From Rhizobium terricola (GTDB taxonomy: Bacteria; Pseudomonadota; Alphaproteobacteria; Rhizobiales; Rhizobiaceae): a stretch of DNA of 64,000 nucleotides. The notes beneath the pieces are model-generated. The model saw only the letters and a list, made by a program, of their open reading frames with translations. It did no database searches and was not told where the DNA came from. Shown here piece by piece: positions 55,588-63,447 of this stretch. Position numbers and translations under genes: made by a program. The stretch spans positions 1 to 64,000 of the forward strand of contig NZ_JABBGK010000007.1 of assembly GCF_012927355.1 (NCBI RefSeq), read 5' to 3'. The stretch's first letter is position 1; each line of letters opens with the position of its first letter.

Positions 55588-56325
55588 TCAATTGAGTTTG
55601 TCTGCCATGATCGTTTCGCCTTCGAGCCACCACTGGACCGGTTGTCCGCGGAGGTTCTGGGGCATGTCTTCCGCCATCTTGTAGATGCCGTCGATGGCGA
55701 CCAGTTCGGCTTCGAGCTTGCGGCAAAAGATCCGCGCGCTCGCATTTCCGATCGATCCCGCCATCGCGCGCCCCCGAAGGGCGCCATAGATGTGTATGGA
55801 ACCACCGGCGATCACCTCGGCGCCCGAAGCGACGGACCCGATGATGGTCACATCGCCATCGGCAAAGATCACCGACTGGCCCGAGCGGACCGGTTCGCTG
55901 ATGATCAGCGACTGGAGCGCCTGGCGCGTCACCGGCGGCTCAGGCTTGGCGGCCTCTGCCGGGGCGGCAGCCTCGTTAGCCGGTTCTGCGACGGCCACCT
56001 CGAAATCCGCCGCCGGCCGGCCGCCCTTCAGCGCCGGGGGCATTCCGGGTTCGACCAGCGATGGCCGCCCGCCCTCAATGCCCATGACGCTCACATTCCT
56101 GCGGCCGAGTTCGGCGATCAGCCCCTTCAATTGCGGACGGTCGATCTCCAGATCGGTGACATCGAGCACGACGGGACGACCAAGAAAGAAGCCGGCAGAG
56201 CGCGCTGCAAGATCGTCGAGCCGCACCAACCAGTCCTCGAGGGGAAGGTCGGGCGACAACACCACCGCCAGAAAGGAGCGGCCCTTGATTCGGATCGAGC
56301 GGGCGTCTGTTAGCACTTTGGTCAT
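55588..56325 (-). CDS. minC: Septum site-determining inhibitor MinC
   Basis: 245 aa. The N-terminal FtsZ-inhibiting domain is joined by an Ala/Pro/Glu-rich linker (about 120-145) to the C-terminal beta-helix domain (GDVTIIGSVASGAEVIAGGS, then HIYGALRGRAMAGS). It blocks Z-ring assembly away from midcell. It is first in minCDE, with CtrA-type boxes in its promoter. Confidence 0.94.
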   Translation of the reverse strand: MTKVLTDARSIRIKGRSFLAVVLSPDLPLEDWLVRLDDLAARSAGFFLGRPVVLDVTDLEIDRPQLKGLIAELGRRNVSVMGIEGGRPSLVEPGMPPALKGGRPAADFEVAVAEPANEAAAPAEAAKPEPPVTRQALQSLIISEPVRSGQSVIFADGDVTIIGSVASGAEVIAGGSIHIYGALRGRAMAGSIGNASARIFCRKLEAELVAIDGIYKMAEDMPQNLRGQPVQWWLEGETIMADKLN

Positions 56326-56330
56326 CTGCG

Positions 56331-56381
56331 TTAAGAATTGGTTATCCTTGGTACCTTCGAGATGGTTAACAAATGGTTAAC
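56331..56381 (-). promoter_or_regulatory. CtrA-type binding boxes upstream of minC
   Basis: TTAA-N7-TTAAC at 56366-56381 is an exact match to the CtrA consensus. TTAA-N7-TTAT at 56331-56345 is a one-base variant near the start of minC. Cell-cycle control of min genes by CtrA has been reported in S. meliloti, to my knowledge. Confidence 0.65.
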
Positions 56382-56422
56382 ATCGGCCGCGATGCAGTTG
56401 CGCCGGATCGCCGAAAATTTCA

Positions 56423-56440
56423 GGAAAATACATATTTTCC
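56423..56440. promoter_or_regulatory. 18-bp perfect palindrome
   Basis: GGAAAATA-CA-TATTTTCC, 8-bp arms around a 2-base centre, in the long minC-mog gap. It is likely a regulator site for a promoter facing either way; the regulator is unknown. Confidence 0.4.
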
Positions 56441-56521
56441 CGAGCCTTAGACATTTTAAGGCAGATATGACCGTCCGCCTTTTTTGCCGGACTTGCTCGG
56501 CCGCTTAAGAGGGGGAGATCA

Positions 56522-56638
56522 ATGCACATGGCCGGTTTTCCACGGACACGGGCGCGCCGTTGCGTGCCGGTCGGCCAATTGAGCCACGTACCGAAAACTG
56601 CCGGGACTCCACCTGCAACGGGTAGCGATTACCGCTGA
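56522..56638 (+). CDS. Candidate small ORF (38 codons)
   Basis: ATG 56522 follows a very strong GAGGGGGAG site at 9-10 bases spacing and is open for 38 codons (begins MHMAGFPRTRARRCVPVGQL). The product would be basic and rich in Arg/Pro/Thr, with no recognisable domain. High GC makes chance ORFs common, so the ribosome-binding site is the only real support. Confidence 0.3.
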   Translation: MHMAGFPRTRARRCVPVGQLSHVPKTAGTPPATGSDYR

Positions 56639-56731
56639 TTCGAAAAGCCGTCGGGTCGGCATGGGCTGCGTTCTGATAAACGTCGGGGGTGTCGCCCGCC
56701 CAAGGGTCCTTTCCATCGATCGCATGCGATC

Positions 56732-56762
56732 AAAAAGAACCCGCCTCCACGAAGAAGGCGGG
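56732..56762 (-). terminator. Leftward rho-independent terminator after mog
   Basis: On the minus strand the stem CCCGCCT/AGGCGGG (56740-56746 and 56756-56762) is followed by TTCTTTTT. It faces the end of the mog-type transcript that stops at 56887. Confidence 0.7.
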
Positions 56763-56886
56763 AGATTATTGCCGGCGAAGTAAGGGGGGCGGGTTCGCCA
56801 GCCTGCTCAGAGTGCCACGGAATTCACAAAAAGGATAGCCCTCGATATTTAGTGAATGCAGTGGATACGATGTATCGAGCAGTACT

Positions 56887-57408
56887 TCAAACGGGCGGGC
56901 GGAATGCCTTGATCTTGGCAGGGTCGGTCTCGATCCGGCCCGCGCCGATCAGGTCAAGGCAATAGGGCACTGCGGCGAAGATAGTGTCGAGACTGAAACG
57001 GATCGAGCTCGGCTTGCCCGGGAGATTGATGATCAGCGTCTTGCCGCGCGTGCCGGCCGTCTGGCGCGACAGGATGGCAGTCGGCGTCTGTTCGAGGCTT
57101 GCACGCCGCAACTGTTCGCCGAAACCCGGCAGTTCCTTCACCAGAACCTCGCGCATCGCTTCCGGCGTTTCGTCCCGCGGGGAAGGTCCGGTGCCACCGG
57201 TTGTAAGAATGAGGTCCACGCCCTCCTGATCACAGAGCGCGATCAGCGTGTCCCTGACCGAGGCGACACCATCGGGAATGACGCGCCGGACGATCTCATA
57301 GGGAGAAACGACCGTTTCCTTCAGCCAGCCCTCGATCGCCGGACCGCTCAGATCCTCGTATTCACCACTGCTGGCGCGATCCGACACGGTGACGATGGCA
57401 ATCTGCAT
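56887..57408 (-). CDS. mog: Molybdenum cofactor protein, Mog/MoaB family
   Basis: 173 aa from ATG 57408 with a perfect GGAGG upstream; the longer frame has no family similarity. MoCF-biosynthesis domain: IAIVTVSDRASSGEYEDLSG, LILTTGGTGPSPRDETPEA and TLIINLPGKPSSI. It adenylylates molybdopterin before Mo insertion. Whether it is Mog (active) or MoaB-like cannot be decided by eye; the TTGGTGPSPRD motif and acidic residues are intact. Monocistronic by appearance. Confidence 0.88.
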   Translation of the reverse strand: MQIAIVTVSDRASSGEYEDLSGPAIEGWLKETVVSPYEIVRRVIPDGVASVRDTLIALCDQEGVDLILTTGGTGPSPRDETPEAMREVLVKELPGFGEQLRRASLEQTPTAILSRQTAGTRGKTLIINLPGKPSSIRFSLDTIFAAVPYCLDLIGAGRIETDPAKIKAFRPPV

Positions 57409-57621
57409 TTTGAACCTCCGAAGACGGACTTGTGCTGCGATACCCGCTGACGGATCGCGCGTTTTCTGACGGATGACCTTCCGGTTTGCATGAAACCGCC
57501 ACCCGAACAAGGCTCTTCACAAACTCTTTCCGTGACCGCCAAGCGAGAATAGAGCGGCCTGACGGCCTTCCTGCCAGCATTCGCTGCCATATGTGAAGAT
57601 GGACCTCACATCTTTTATGTT

Positions 57622-57662
57622 GCAAATCCAACATTAATGATGTTGGATTTGCCAACTATAAT
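57622..57662 (+). promoter_or_regulatory. Operator palindrome with adjacent -10 box ahead of the kinase gene
   Basis: Perfect 13-bp arms GCAAATCCAACAT (57622-57634) and ATGTTGGATTTGC (57640-57652) flank TAATG. A consensus TATAAT lies at 57657-57662, about 19 bases before the TTG start of the kinase gene, so the dyad overlaps the expected -35 region. This looks like a repressor-controlled promoter for the kinase-aminotransferase operon. Confidence 0.6.
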
Positions 57663-57680
57663 GCGATTGAGGCAGCCGAT

Positions 57681-58670
57681 TTGTTGTACGATGCAGATTT
57701 CCTTTCCAGACTTGAGCACGGCCTGCAGGACCTCACCCCAGCCTGGGGCGCCTCGCCCGATTCGCGTCTGAGGCTGCTGACGATTTCCGAGAACGCAACG
57801 TTCCGGCTGACCGATCCGGGGAACGGGCGCGACCTGATCATCCGGGTGCACCGCCCCGACTATCACACCGATTCGGAGATCCTCTCCGAACTTGCCTGGA
57901 TCGAGGCCCTGCGGGAGGCGGGAATCGTTGCGACCCCCCGGCCCATGGCGGCCAGCGACGGCAATCTGCTGCAGGTCTTTTCAGACGGAGAGACGATGCG
58001 CCGCGCCGTTGCCTTCGAGTTCATGGCCGGCAAGGAGCCGGATGCCGAGGCCGACCTGGCGAAATGGTACCGGACGCTGGGCGAGATCAATGCTCGCCTG
58101 CATGGTCACAGCCGAAGCTGGGCGCGTCCGGAGCGCTTCATCCGCAAGACATGGGATTTCGAGCGCATCATCGGCGGCGGCGCCTATTGGGGCGACTGGC
58201 GCGCCGCCCTCGGTCTGACGCCTGACGGCAAGGCGGTTCTCGAGCGGACCCACGCGCTCCTGGAAAGGCAGACCCGGGCCTATGGATACGGCGCCGACCG
58301 GTTCGGCCTCGTTCACTGCGACATGCGGGCCGCCAACCTGCTGGTCGAGGGCGACCGGCTCGGCGTCATCGATTTCGACGATTGTGGCCTCTCCTGGTTC
58401 GCCTATGACTTCGCCGCCGCGATCAGCTTCATGGAGCATGAGCCCTTCATCCCCGAATTGATGGCAGCATGGCTGGAAGGTTACCGTCGCGTCGCGCCGC
58501 TCGGTCCGGAACACGAGGCGGCACTTCCGATGTTCATCATGCTTCGGCGCATGCAACTCACCGCGTGGATCGCCTCGCATGCAGAGACCCCCACGGCGCA
58601 GTCCATGGACACGGCCTATACCGACGGCACCGTGGCGCTCGCCGAGCGCTACCTGGCAGAACACGGCTGA
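57681..58670 (+). CDS. APH-type kinase (hydroxylysine/homoserine kinase-like)
   Basis: 329 aa with TTG 57681 as start, supported by GAGG 8 bases upstream. Kinase motifs: catalytic loop VHCDMRAANLL and metal-binding VIDFDDCGLSWFAYD. The family includes RdoA, homoserine kinase II and the hydroxylysine kinases. It is followed 10 bases later by a class-III aminotransferase that resembles phospholyases. In animals and some bacteria the same two activities phosphorylate 5-hydroxylysine (or use phosphoethanolamine) and then eliminate phosphate and ammonia, so that reaction pair is inferred here. Confidence 0.8.
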   Translation: MLYDADFLSRLEHGLQDLTPAWGASPDSRLRLLTISENATFRLTDPGNGRDLIIRVHRPDYHTDSEILSELAWIEALREAGIVATPRPMAASDGNLLQVFSDGETMRRAVAFEFMAGKEPDAEADLAKWYRTLGEINARLHGHSRSWARPERFIRKTWDFERIIGGGAYWGDWRAALGLTPDGKAVLERTHALLERQTRAYGYGADRFGLVHCDMRAANLLVEGDRLGVIDFDDCGLSWFAYDFAAAISFMEHEPFIPELMAAWLEGYRRVAPLGPEHEAALPMFIMLRRMQLTAWIASHAETPTAQSMDTAYTDGTVALAERYLAEHG

Positions 58671-58680
58671 GGAGGCTGCA

Positions 58681-60009
58681 ATGAGCACCGCCACCAAGGA
58701 AATCCTCGACCTCAACCGCTTCGATGCATCCCGGACGGAAGGCTTTCCGCCGGATCTCGCCGAGCGCGTTTCCCGGCGCCAGGCCGCCTTCGGCGCCTCC
58801 TCCGTTCTCTTCTACGAGCAGCCGATCGAGATGGTGCGCGCCAGGGGCGCCTACATGTATGACGTCAACGGCCGCAAATATCTCGACGTCTACAACAACG
58901 TACCGTCGGTCGGCCACTGCCACCCCAAAGTGGTCGAGGCCGTTGCACGCCAGGTCGGCGAACTCAACATCCACACGCGCTACCTCAATCGCGTCGTCGA
59001 GGCTTACAGCGAAAAGCTGCTCTCCACGTTTCCGGCGGGTCTCAGCAATGTGGTGATGACCTGCACCGGCAGCGAGAGCAACGATCTCGCCATGCGGATC
59101 GCCCGCATCGCGACCGGTGCGGAAGGTTTCATCGTCACCGAGGCCGCCTATCACGGCAACACGGCGTTGGTGACGGAGATCTCCCCCTCCTCGCTGCGCA
59201 AGCGCAAGCCTGCCCCCTTCGTGGCGATCATCCCCGCGCCGACCGCCCGCGACGGCATGAGCGTCGAGGAAAGTTTCGCGGCCTCGGTCGCAGGGGCGAT
59301 TTCGGACCTGAACTCGCGCGGCATCGGCCTTGCCGCGCTTATCATCGATACGATCTTTTCGAGCGACGGCATCTATGCCGATCCCGCGGGCTTCCTGAAG
59401 GCGGCCACCGATGTCGTGCATCGCGCCGGCGGCCTGCTGATCGCCGACGAGGTCCAGCCGGGCTTCGGCCGTACGGGTGGGGGACTCTGGGGCTTCGAGC
59501 GGCACGGCGTGACGCCGGATATCGTCACCATGGGCAAGCCCATGGGCAACGGCTTCCCGATGGGCGGCGTCGTGACCCGACCGGAACTCCTGAAGACGTT
59601 CTGCGAGGAAACGGGCTATTTCAACACCTTCGGCGGAAACCCGGTGGCGGCGGCGGCCGGTCACGCCGTCCTCAAGGTGATCGAAGAGGAAGAACTGGTT
59701 GCGCGCGCGAACACGGTCGGCGCCTATTTCAGGCAGTCGCTGACGGACCTGTGGGCGACCCATGCGGAAATCGGTGAGGTCCGTGGCGCGGGCCTCTTCA
59801 TCGGCCTCGATTTCGTCGACCCGGAAAACGGCGCTCCGGACACCGCGCTCGCGACCCATGCGATCAACCAGCTGAAGCAGAACGGGATCCTCATCGGGGC
59901 TGCGGGCAAATATGGCGCAACGCTGAAGATCCGTCCGCCACTGTGCTTCTCCGTCGAGGATGCCGATCTCTTCACCGGTACGTTGGACAGCATTCTCAAG
60001 CTGCATTGA
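58681..60009 (+). CDS. Class-III PLP-dependent aminotransferase/phospholyase-like
   Basis: 442 aa from ATG 58681. PLP site lysine in [28 protein letters not shown] for the ring-holding aspartate, and [18 protein letters not shown] near the N-terminus. These segments resemble ETNPPL/PHYKPL-type phospholyases more than ornithine or GABA aminotransferases, as far as I can recall the families. Co-transcription with a hydroxylysine-kinase-like gene supports phosphate elimination from an amino-alcohol phosphate. A plain omega-aminotransferase remains possible. Confidence 0.82.
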   Translation: MSTATKEILDLNRFDASRTEGFPPDLAERVSRRQAAFGASSVLFYEQPIEMVRARGAYMYDVNGRKYLDVYNNVPSVGHCHPKVVEAVARQVGELNIHTRYLNRVVEAYSEKLLSTFPAGLSNVVMTCTGSESNDLAMRIARIATGAEGFIVTEAAYHGNTALVTEISPSSLRKRKPAPFVAIIPAPTARDGMSVEESFAASVAGAISDLNSRGIGLAALIIDTIFSSDGIYADPAGFLKAATDVVHRAGGLLIADEVQPGFGRTGGGLWGFERHGVTPDIVTMGKPMGNGFPMGGVVTRPELLKTFCEETGYFNTFGGNPVAAAAGHAVLKVIEEEELVARANTVGAYFRQSLTDLWATHAEIGEVRGAGLFIGLDFVDPENGAPDTALATHAINQLKQNGILIGAAGKYGATLKIRPPLCFSVEDADLFTGTLDSILKLH

Positions 60010-60031
60010 GGCGCCTGAAGACCTCGCAGGC

Positions 60032-60065
60032 AAGCCGGGCGACGGTCTCGCCCGGCTTCTTCCGT
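60032..60065 (+). terminator. Terminator after the class-III aminotransferase gene
   Basis: Stem AAGCCGGGCGA/TCGCCCGGCTT (60032-60042 and 60048-60058), loop CGGTC, followed by a T-rich CTTCCGTTTTC. It lies between the convergent aminotransferase and SDR genes. Confidence 0.8.
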
Positions 60066-60067
60066 TT

Positions 60068-60841
60068 TCAGCCCATCGCTTCCAGCGCGCCGACCGATTC
60101 CGGCAGTATCTGGCCGCCATCGACGACGATCGACTGGCCGGTGATGTAGGCCGCCTCTTCCGAGGCGAAGAACAGGGCGGCATTGGCGATGTCTGCCGGC
60201 GTGCCCAGACGGCGCAACGGCACGGAAGCCTCCATGGCGGCGATGTAATCCGGACCATTGCCCTCGAGGCCTTCCGTCATGATGTTGCCCGGCATCACGG
60301 CATTGACCGTGATGTTCTTCGGCGCCAGTTCGATCGCCGCCGTGCGCATGAAACCGAGCTGGCCGGCCTTGCTCGCCCCGTAATGCGCCCAGCCCGGATA
60401 GCCGGTGATCGGTCCGGTGATCGAAGAGGTGATAATGATACGGCCCGCACCTGCCCTGGTCATCGCCGGTAGCACCGACGAGACGCTGAGGAAGGTGCTC
60501 TTGAGATTGGTCGAGATGACGTGGTCGAAATCGGCCGCCGTCATTTCGCCCAGCTTGGCCGCCGGGAAGATGCCGGCATTGGCGCACAGTACGTCCACGC
60601 CGCCGTAGCGGGTGACGGCTGCCTTGACCATCGCCTTGCACCCTTCCTCGGTGCTGACATCCGCGGCAAATCCCGAGGCATTCGCTCCGATTTCTGACGC
60701 CACCCCGTCAGCATCGGCCCGGCTGCGCGACACGACGAGGACATTCAGTCCCGCCTCCCCGAAACGCAAGGCGATACCCTTGCCGATACCCCGGCTTGCG
60801 CCGGTCACGATGACGGTTTTGCCCTGAAGTGACTTCAACAT
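60068..60841 (-). CDS. Short-chain dehydrogenase/reductase (SDR)
   Basis: 257 aa classical SDR. Cofactor motif VTGASRGIGKGIA at the N-terminus, NAGIF, and the catalytic set S (ITSSITG), Y and K (HYGASKAGQ). The C-terminal VDGGQILPES is typical of FabG-like members. It is divergent from the second amine importer at 61147 and convergent with the aminotransferase. Substrate unknown; an alcohol or keto intermediate of the imported compound is likely. AGGA lies close upstream of ATG 60841. Confidence 0.88.
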   Translation of the reverse strand: MLKSLQGKTVIVTGASRGIGKGIALRFGEAGLNVLVVSRSRADADGVASEIGANASGFAADVSTEEGCKAMVKAAVTRYGGVDVLCANAGIFPAAKLGEMTAADFDHVISTNLKSTFLSVSSVLPAMTRAGAGRIIITSSITGPITGYPGWAHYGASKAGQLGFMRTAAIELAPKNITVNAVMPGNIMTEGLEGNGPDYIAAMEASVPLRRLGTPADIANAALFFASEEAAYITGQSIVVDGGQILPESVGALEAMG

Positions 60842-61146
60842 GTCCTGCTCGCTTTATTGTTGTGATTTCCACAAATTGAGTGTCGCACCTGCATCAATTT
60901 CGTGCGTCAGATTAAAACGTCGCCACGCCGTCTGCACAAAAGGAATGCAAAGCAAATGCGCGTGATTACGCGGATTTCAAGCTGCGTCACGAAATTGGGA
61001 ACGATACCCGGATGCTCCCGATAGCCTCATTGCGCAACGCACAATGAACAACAAAATACATGTTGTAAACCACACATTTTTGCGACACACTTCCAACATA
61101 AGGCATCCACGAGCCGATCAATCCGGCCATGACAAGGGGAACGACA
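60842..61146. promoter_or_regulatory. Divergent control region between SDR and second importer
   Basis: 305 bases with no gene. Visible elements: CATTG...CAATG (61028-61046 region), TACATGTTGTA near 61058, and TTTGCGACACA at 61079-61089. AAGGGGAACG just before 61147 is the ribosome-binding site of the binding-protein gene. No regulator gene is next to it within the window. Confidence 0.45.
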
Positions 61147-62286
61147 ATGATGAAAATCTCCAGACGCAACATGATGCAGATGATGGGCGCGGCCGCTTTC
61201 TCCGGACCGCTCGCAAGTGCGACCCGCGCCTTCGCGGCGCGCGAGAAGGAGCTCAACATCCTGTGCTGGGAAGGCTACAATTCCGCGCAGGTGCTCGATC
61301 CCTTCCGCTCCAGCCAGTCGGCGACCGTCAAGGCCGAGAGCCTGACCAACGACCCGACCATGATCAACCGGCTGCGCGCCGGCGAGACCAAGATCTGGGA
61401 CCTCATCAACGTCAACAATCCCTGGGCCCGCAAGGTCATGGCGCCGGCCGGCCTGATCAAGCCGCTGCCGCGCGCCGAGTTCGAGCCCTTTTTCGACACC
61501 ATGCTGCCCGACTTCAAGGCGCCTTATCGCTGGGCGATGAGCGACGACGGCAAGGACCTACTCGGCATGGCCCAGCGCTTCGGGCCCTACAGCTTCGTCG
61601 TCAACACCGACAAGGTCAGCAAGACGACGGCGGAAGAACAGGGCTGGGACCTCTTCAACGACGTCTCGCTCGCCGGCAAGTACGGCATCCAGGAGTCCGA
61701 CGACTGGAACGTCTTCAACATCTTCCTGATCGCCGGCATCAATCCGTTCAAGGAACACACGGAAGAGGAATTCAAGGCCTTCTCTGCGACCGCCGAGAAG
61801 GTGTTCAAAGGCGCCAAGATGGTCGGCGACATGGCCTCGCTCAACCAGGCACTCGTGTCCGGCGAAATCGACCTCTACATGACGGGCGGCACCTATTCCG
61901 TATCGCCGGCCCGCGCCGATGGTTACCCGAATCTACGGGCCATCACCCCGCTCAAGGGTCCGATCGACGGCAAGGGCGGCATTTCCTGGATCGAGATCAC
62001 CTCCACCGTCAACAATCCGGATCTGTCGCCGCTCGCCGTCGAATTCCTCAAATACGTCCAGGATCCGGAAGTCGCCCACACGGTGGCCTTTGCCGAGGGC
62101 ACCTTCAACCCGGTCAGCCAGATGGGCAATCCGAAGTGCTTTGAACTCTTCACCAAGGACGAGCTGGACGCCATCCAGTGGGACAGCCTTGAAGAGGACA
62201 TGGCGCGTTCGGCCGAGTACGACATCGTGCCCGACTACGACAAGGCACTGGAACTGATGACGGCGGCCAAGCGCCTGCGCGGCTGA
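61147..62286 (+). CDS. Substrate-binding protein of second amine-type ABC importer, probable Tat signal
   Basis: 379 aa from ATG 61147, chosen because AAGGGG sits 7-8 bases upstream; ATG 61129 is the other option. The N-terminus carries a twin-arginine-type signal (KISRRNMMQMMGAAAFSG) with cleavage near AFA. The mature part belongs to the PotD/SBP_bac_8 type (LNILCWEGYNSAQVLDPF). It is followed by its ATPase and permease. Substrate: a polyamine-like or amino-alcohol compound (inference). Confidence 0.88.
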   Translation: MMKISRRNMMQMMGAAAFSGPLASATRAFAAREKELNILCWEGYNSAQVLDPFRSSQSATVKAESLTNDPTMINRLRAGETKIWDLINVNNPWARKVMAPAGLIKPLPRAEFEPFFDTMLPDFKAPYRWAMSDDGKDLLGMAQRFGPYSFVVNTDKVSKTTAEEQGWDLFNDVSLAGKYGIQESDDWNVFNIFLIAGINPFKEHTEEEFKAFSATAEKVFKGAKMVGDMASLNQALVSGEIDLYMTGGTYSVSPARADGYPNLRAITPLKGPIDGKGGISWIEITSTVNNPDLSPLAVEFLKYVQDPEVAHTVAFAEGTFNPVSQMGNPKCFELFTKDELDAIQWDSLEEDMARSAEYDIVPDYDKALELMTAAKRLRG

Positions 62287-62315
62287 GCCGGTCCTGTCCC
62301 GACGGAGCAAACGAA

Positions 62316-63446
62316 ATGAGCCTTGCGATGATCTCGCCCACCCTGACCGACACCCCATCGGAGACCGAAGACGCAGTCCAGGCCACAACGGCACCGGTTC
62401 TGCAGCTGGTCGATGTCCGCAAGATCTTCGGCGATTTCGCCGCGGTCGACGGCATCAATGTCGACATCAAGGAGGGCGAGTTCGTCACCATTGTCGGACC
62501 CTCCGGGTCCGGCAAGACGACGCTTCTGCGCATGCTGGCGGGCATGGAATCGCCGTCGCAGGGTTACATCACCCTGCGTGGCGAACTGATCAACGACGTG
62601 CCGGCCGACAAGCGGCCGACATGTCTCGTCTTTCAGTCGCTGGCGCTTTTTCCGCACAAGACCGTCGGCGAGAACATCGAGTTCCCGCTGAAGGTGCGCA
62701 AGATGCCGGCCGCCGAGCGCAAGGCCCGCGCGCTCGAGCTGATGCGCATGGTGCGCCTGCCCGAGAGCTACTATTCCAAGAACGTGATGCGCTGCTCGGG
62801 CGGCGAAAAGCAGCGCGTGGCGCTGGCCCGCGCCTTTGCCTACGATCCCGACGTGCTGTTCTTCGACGAACCGCTGTCGGCACTCGACTACAAGCTGAAG
62901 AAGGTGTTGGAAAAGGAATTGAAGGACCTGCACCGCGAAAGCGGCAAGACCTTCGTCTACATCACCCACTCGCTCGAGGAAGCCATGGTCATGTCCGACC
63001 GCGTCGGCGTGATGAGCCGCGGCCGCCTCGTGCAGATCGGCACGCCGGAGGAAATCTATACCAAGCCGGCAACACGCTTCGTCGCGGAGTTCTTCGGCGA
63101 GGTGAACAGCTTCGAAGTGAAGCGTGACGGCGACGGCGACTGGGCGCTCGGCGATGGGCGGGCAATCATCGTCGCACCGGTCGGCGAAGCGATCGGCGAC
63201 ACCGCGACCGTCATCGTGCGGCCGGAAACCATGCGCTTCGTCACCGGCCCCTCGAGCGCCGACAACCTGATCACCGGCAAGATCTACAACGAGTATTCGC
63301 TCGGCTCGCGCATGCAGTACCAGGTGCATTCCGGCGAACGGATCTATCTCGTCGAGGCTGCCCGCACGGCAGTCGCCGGCATCTCCGCGGGCGACACCGT
63401 CACCATCGGCTGGGACGCCAGCGACGCGATCGTGGTGGGAGACTGA
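62316..63446 (+). CDS. ATP-binding protein of second amine-type ABC importer
   Basis: 376 aa with GGAG before ATG 62316. Walker A GPSGSGKTT, signature CSGGEKQR, Walker B VLFFDEPLSALD, H-loop ITHSLEEA, and a TOBE-like C-terminus (IVRPETMRFV). The signature begins with cysteine instead of leucine (MRCSGGEKQ), a small oddity. It pairs with the binding protein upstream and the permease downstream. Confidence 0.9.
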   Translation: MSLAMISPTLTDTPSETEDAVQATTAPVLQLVDVRKIFGDFAAVDGINVDIKEGEFVTIVGPSGSGKTTLLRMLAGMESPSQGYITLRGELINDVPADKRPTCLVFQSLALFPHKTVGENIEFPLKVRKMPAAERKARALELMRMVRLPESYYSKNVMRCSGGEKQRVALARAFAYDPDVLFFDEPLSALDYKLKKVLEKELKDLHRESGKTFVYITHSLEEAMVMSDRVGVMSRGRLVQIGTPEEIYTKPATRFVAEFFGEVNSFEVKRDGDGDWALGDGRAIIVAPVGEAIGDTATVIVRPETMRFVTGPSSADNLITGKIYNEYSLGSRMQYQVHSGERIYLVEAARTAVAGISAGDTVTIGWDASDAIVVGD

Positions 63447-63447
63447 C

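Larger units (their letters stand above)
56326..56886. promoter_or_regulatory. Long minC-mog intergenic region
   Basis: 561 bases with no firm gene. From left to right: CtrA-type boxes (56331-56345 and 56366-56381), an 18-bp perfect palindrome (56423-56440), an inverted CCTTA/TAAGG pair (56445-56461), a small candidate ORF with a strong ribosome-binding site (56522-56638), and a leftward-facing terminator (56732-56762). The composition and density of sites suggest at least one transcript besides minC and mog; a small RNA is possible but I cannot define one. Confidence 0.5.

Noticed and set aside
56519..56725. 68-codon ORF on the minus strand in the minC-mog gap
   Set aside because: No ribosome-binding site and odd composition; the plus-strand 38-codon ORF has better support, though still weak.
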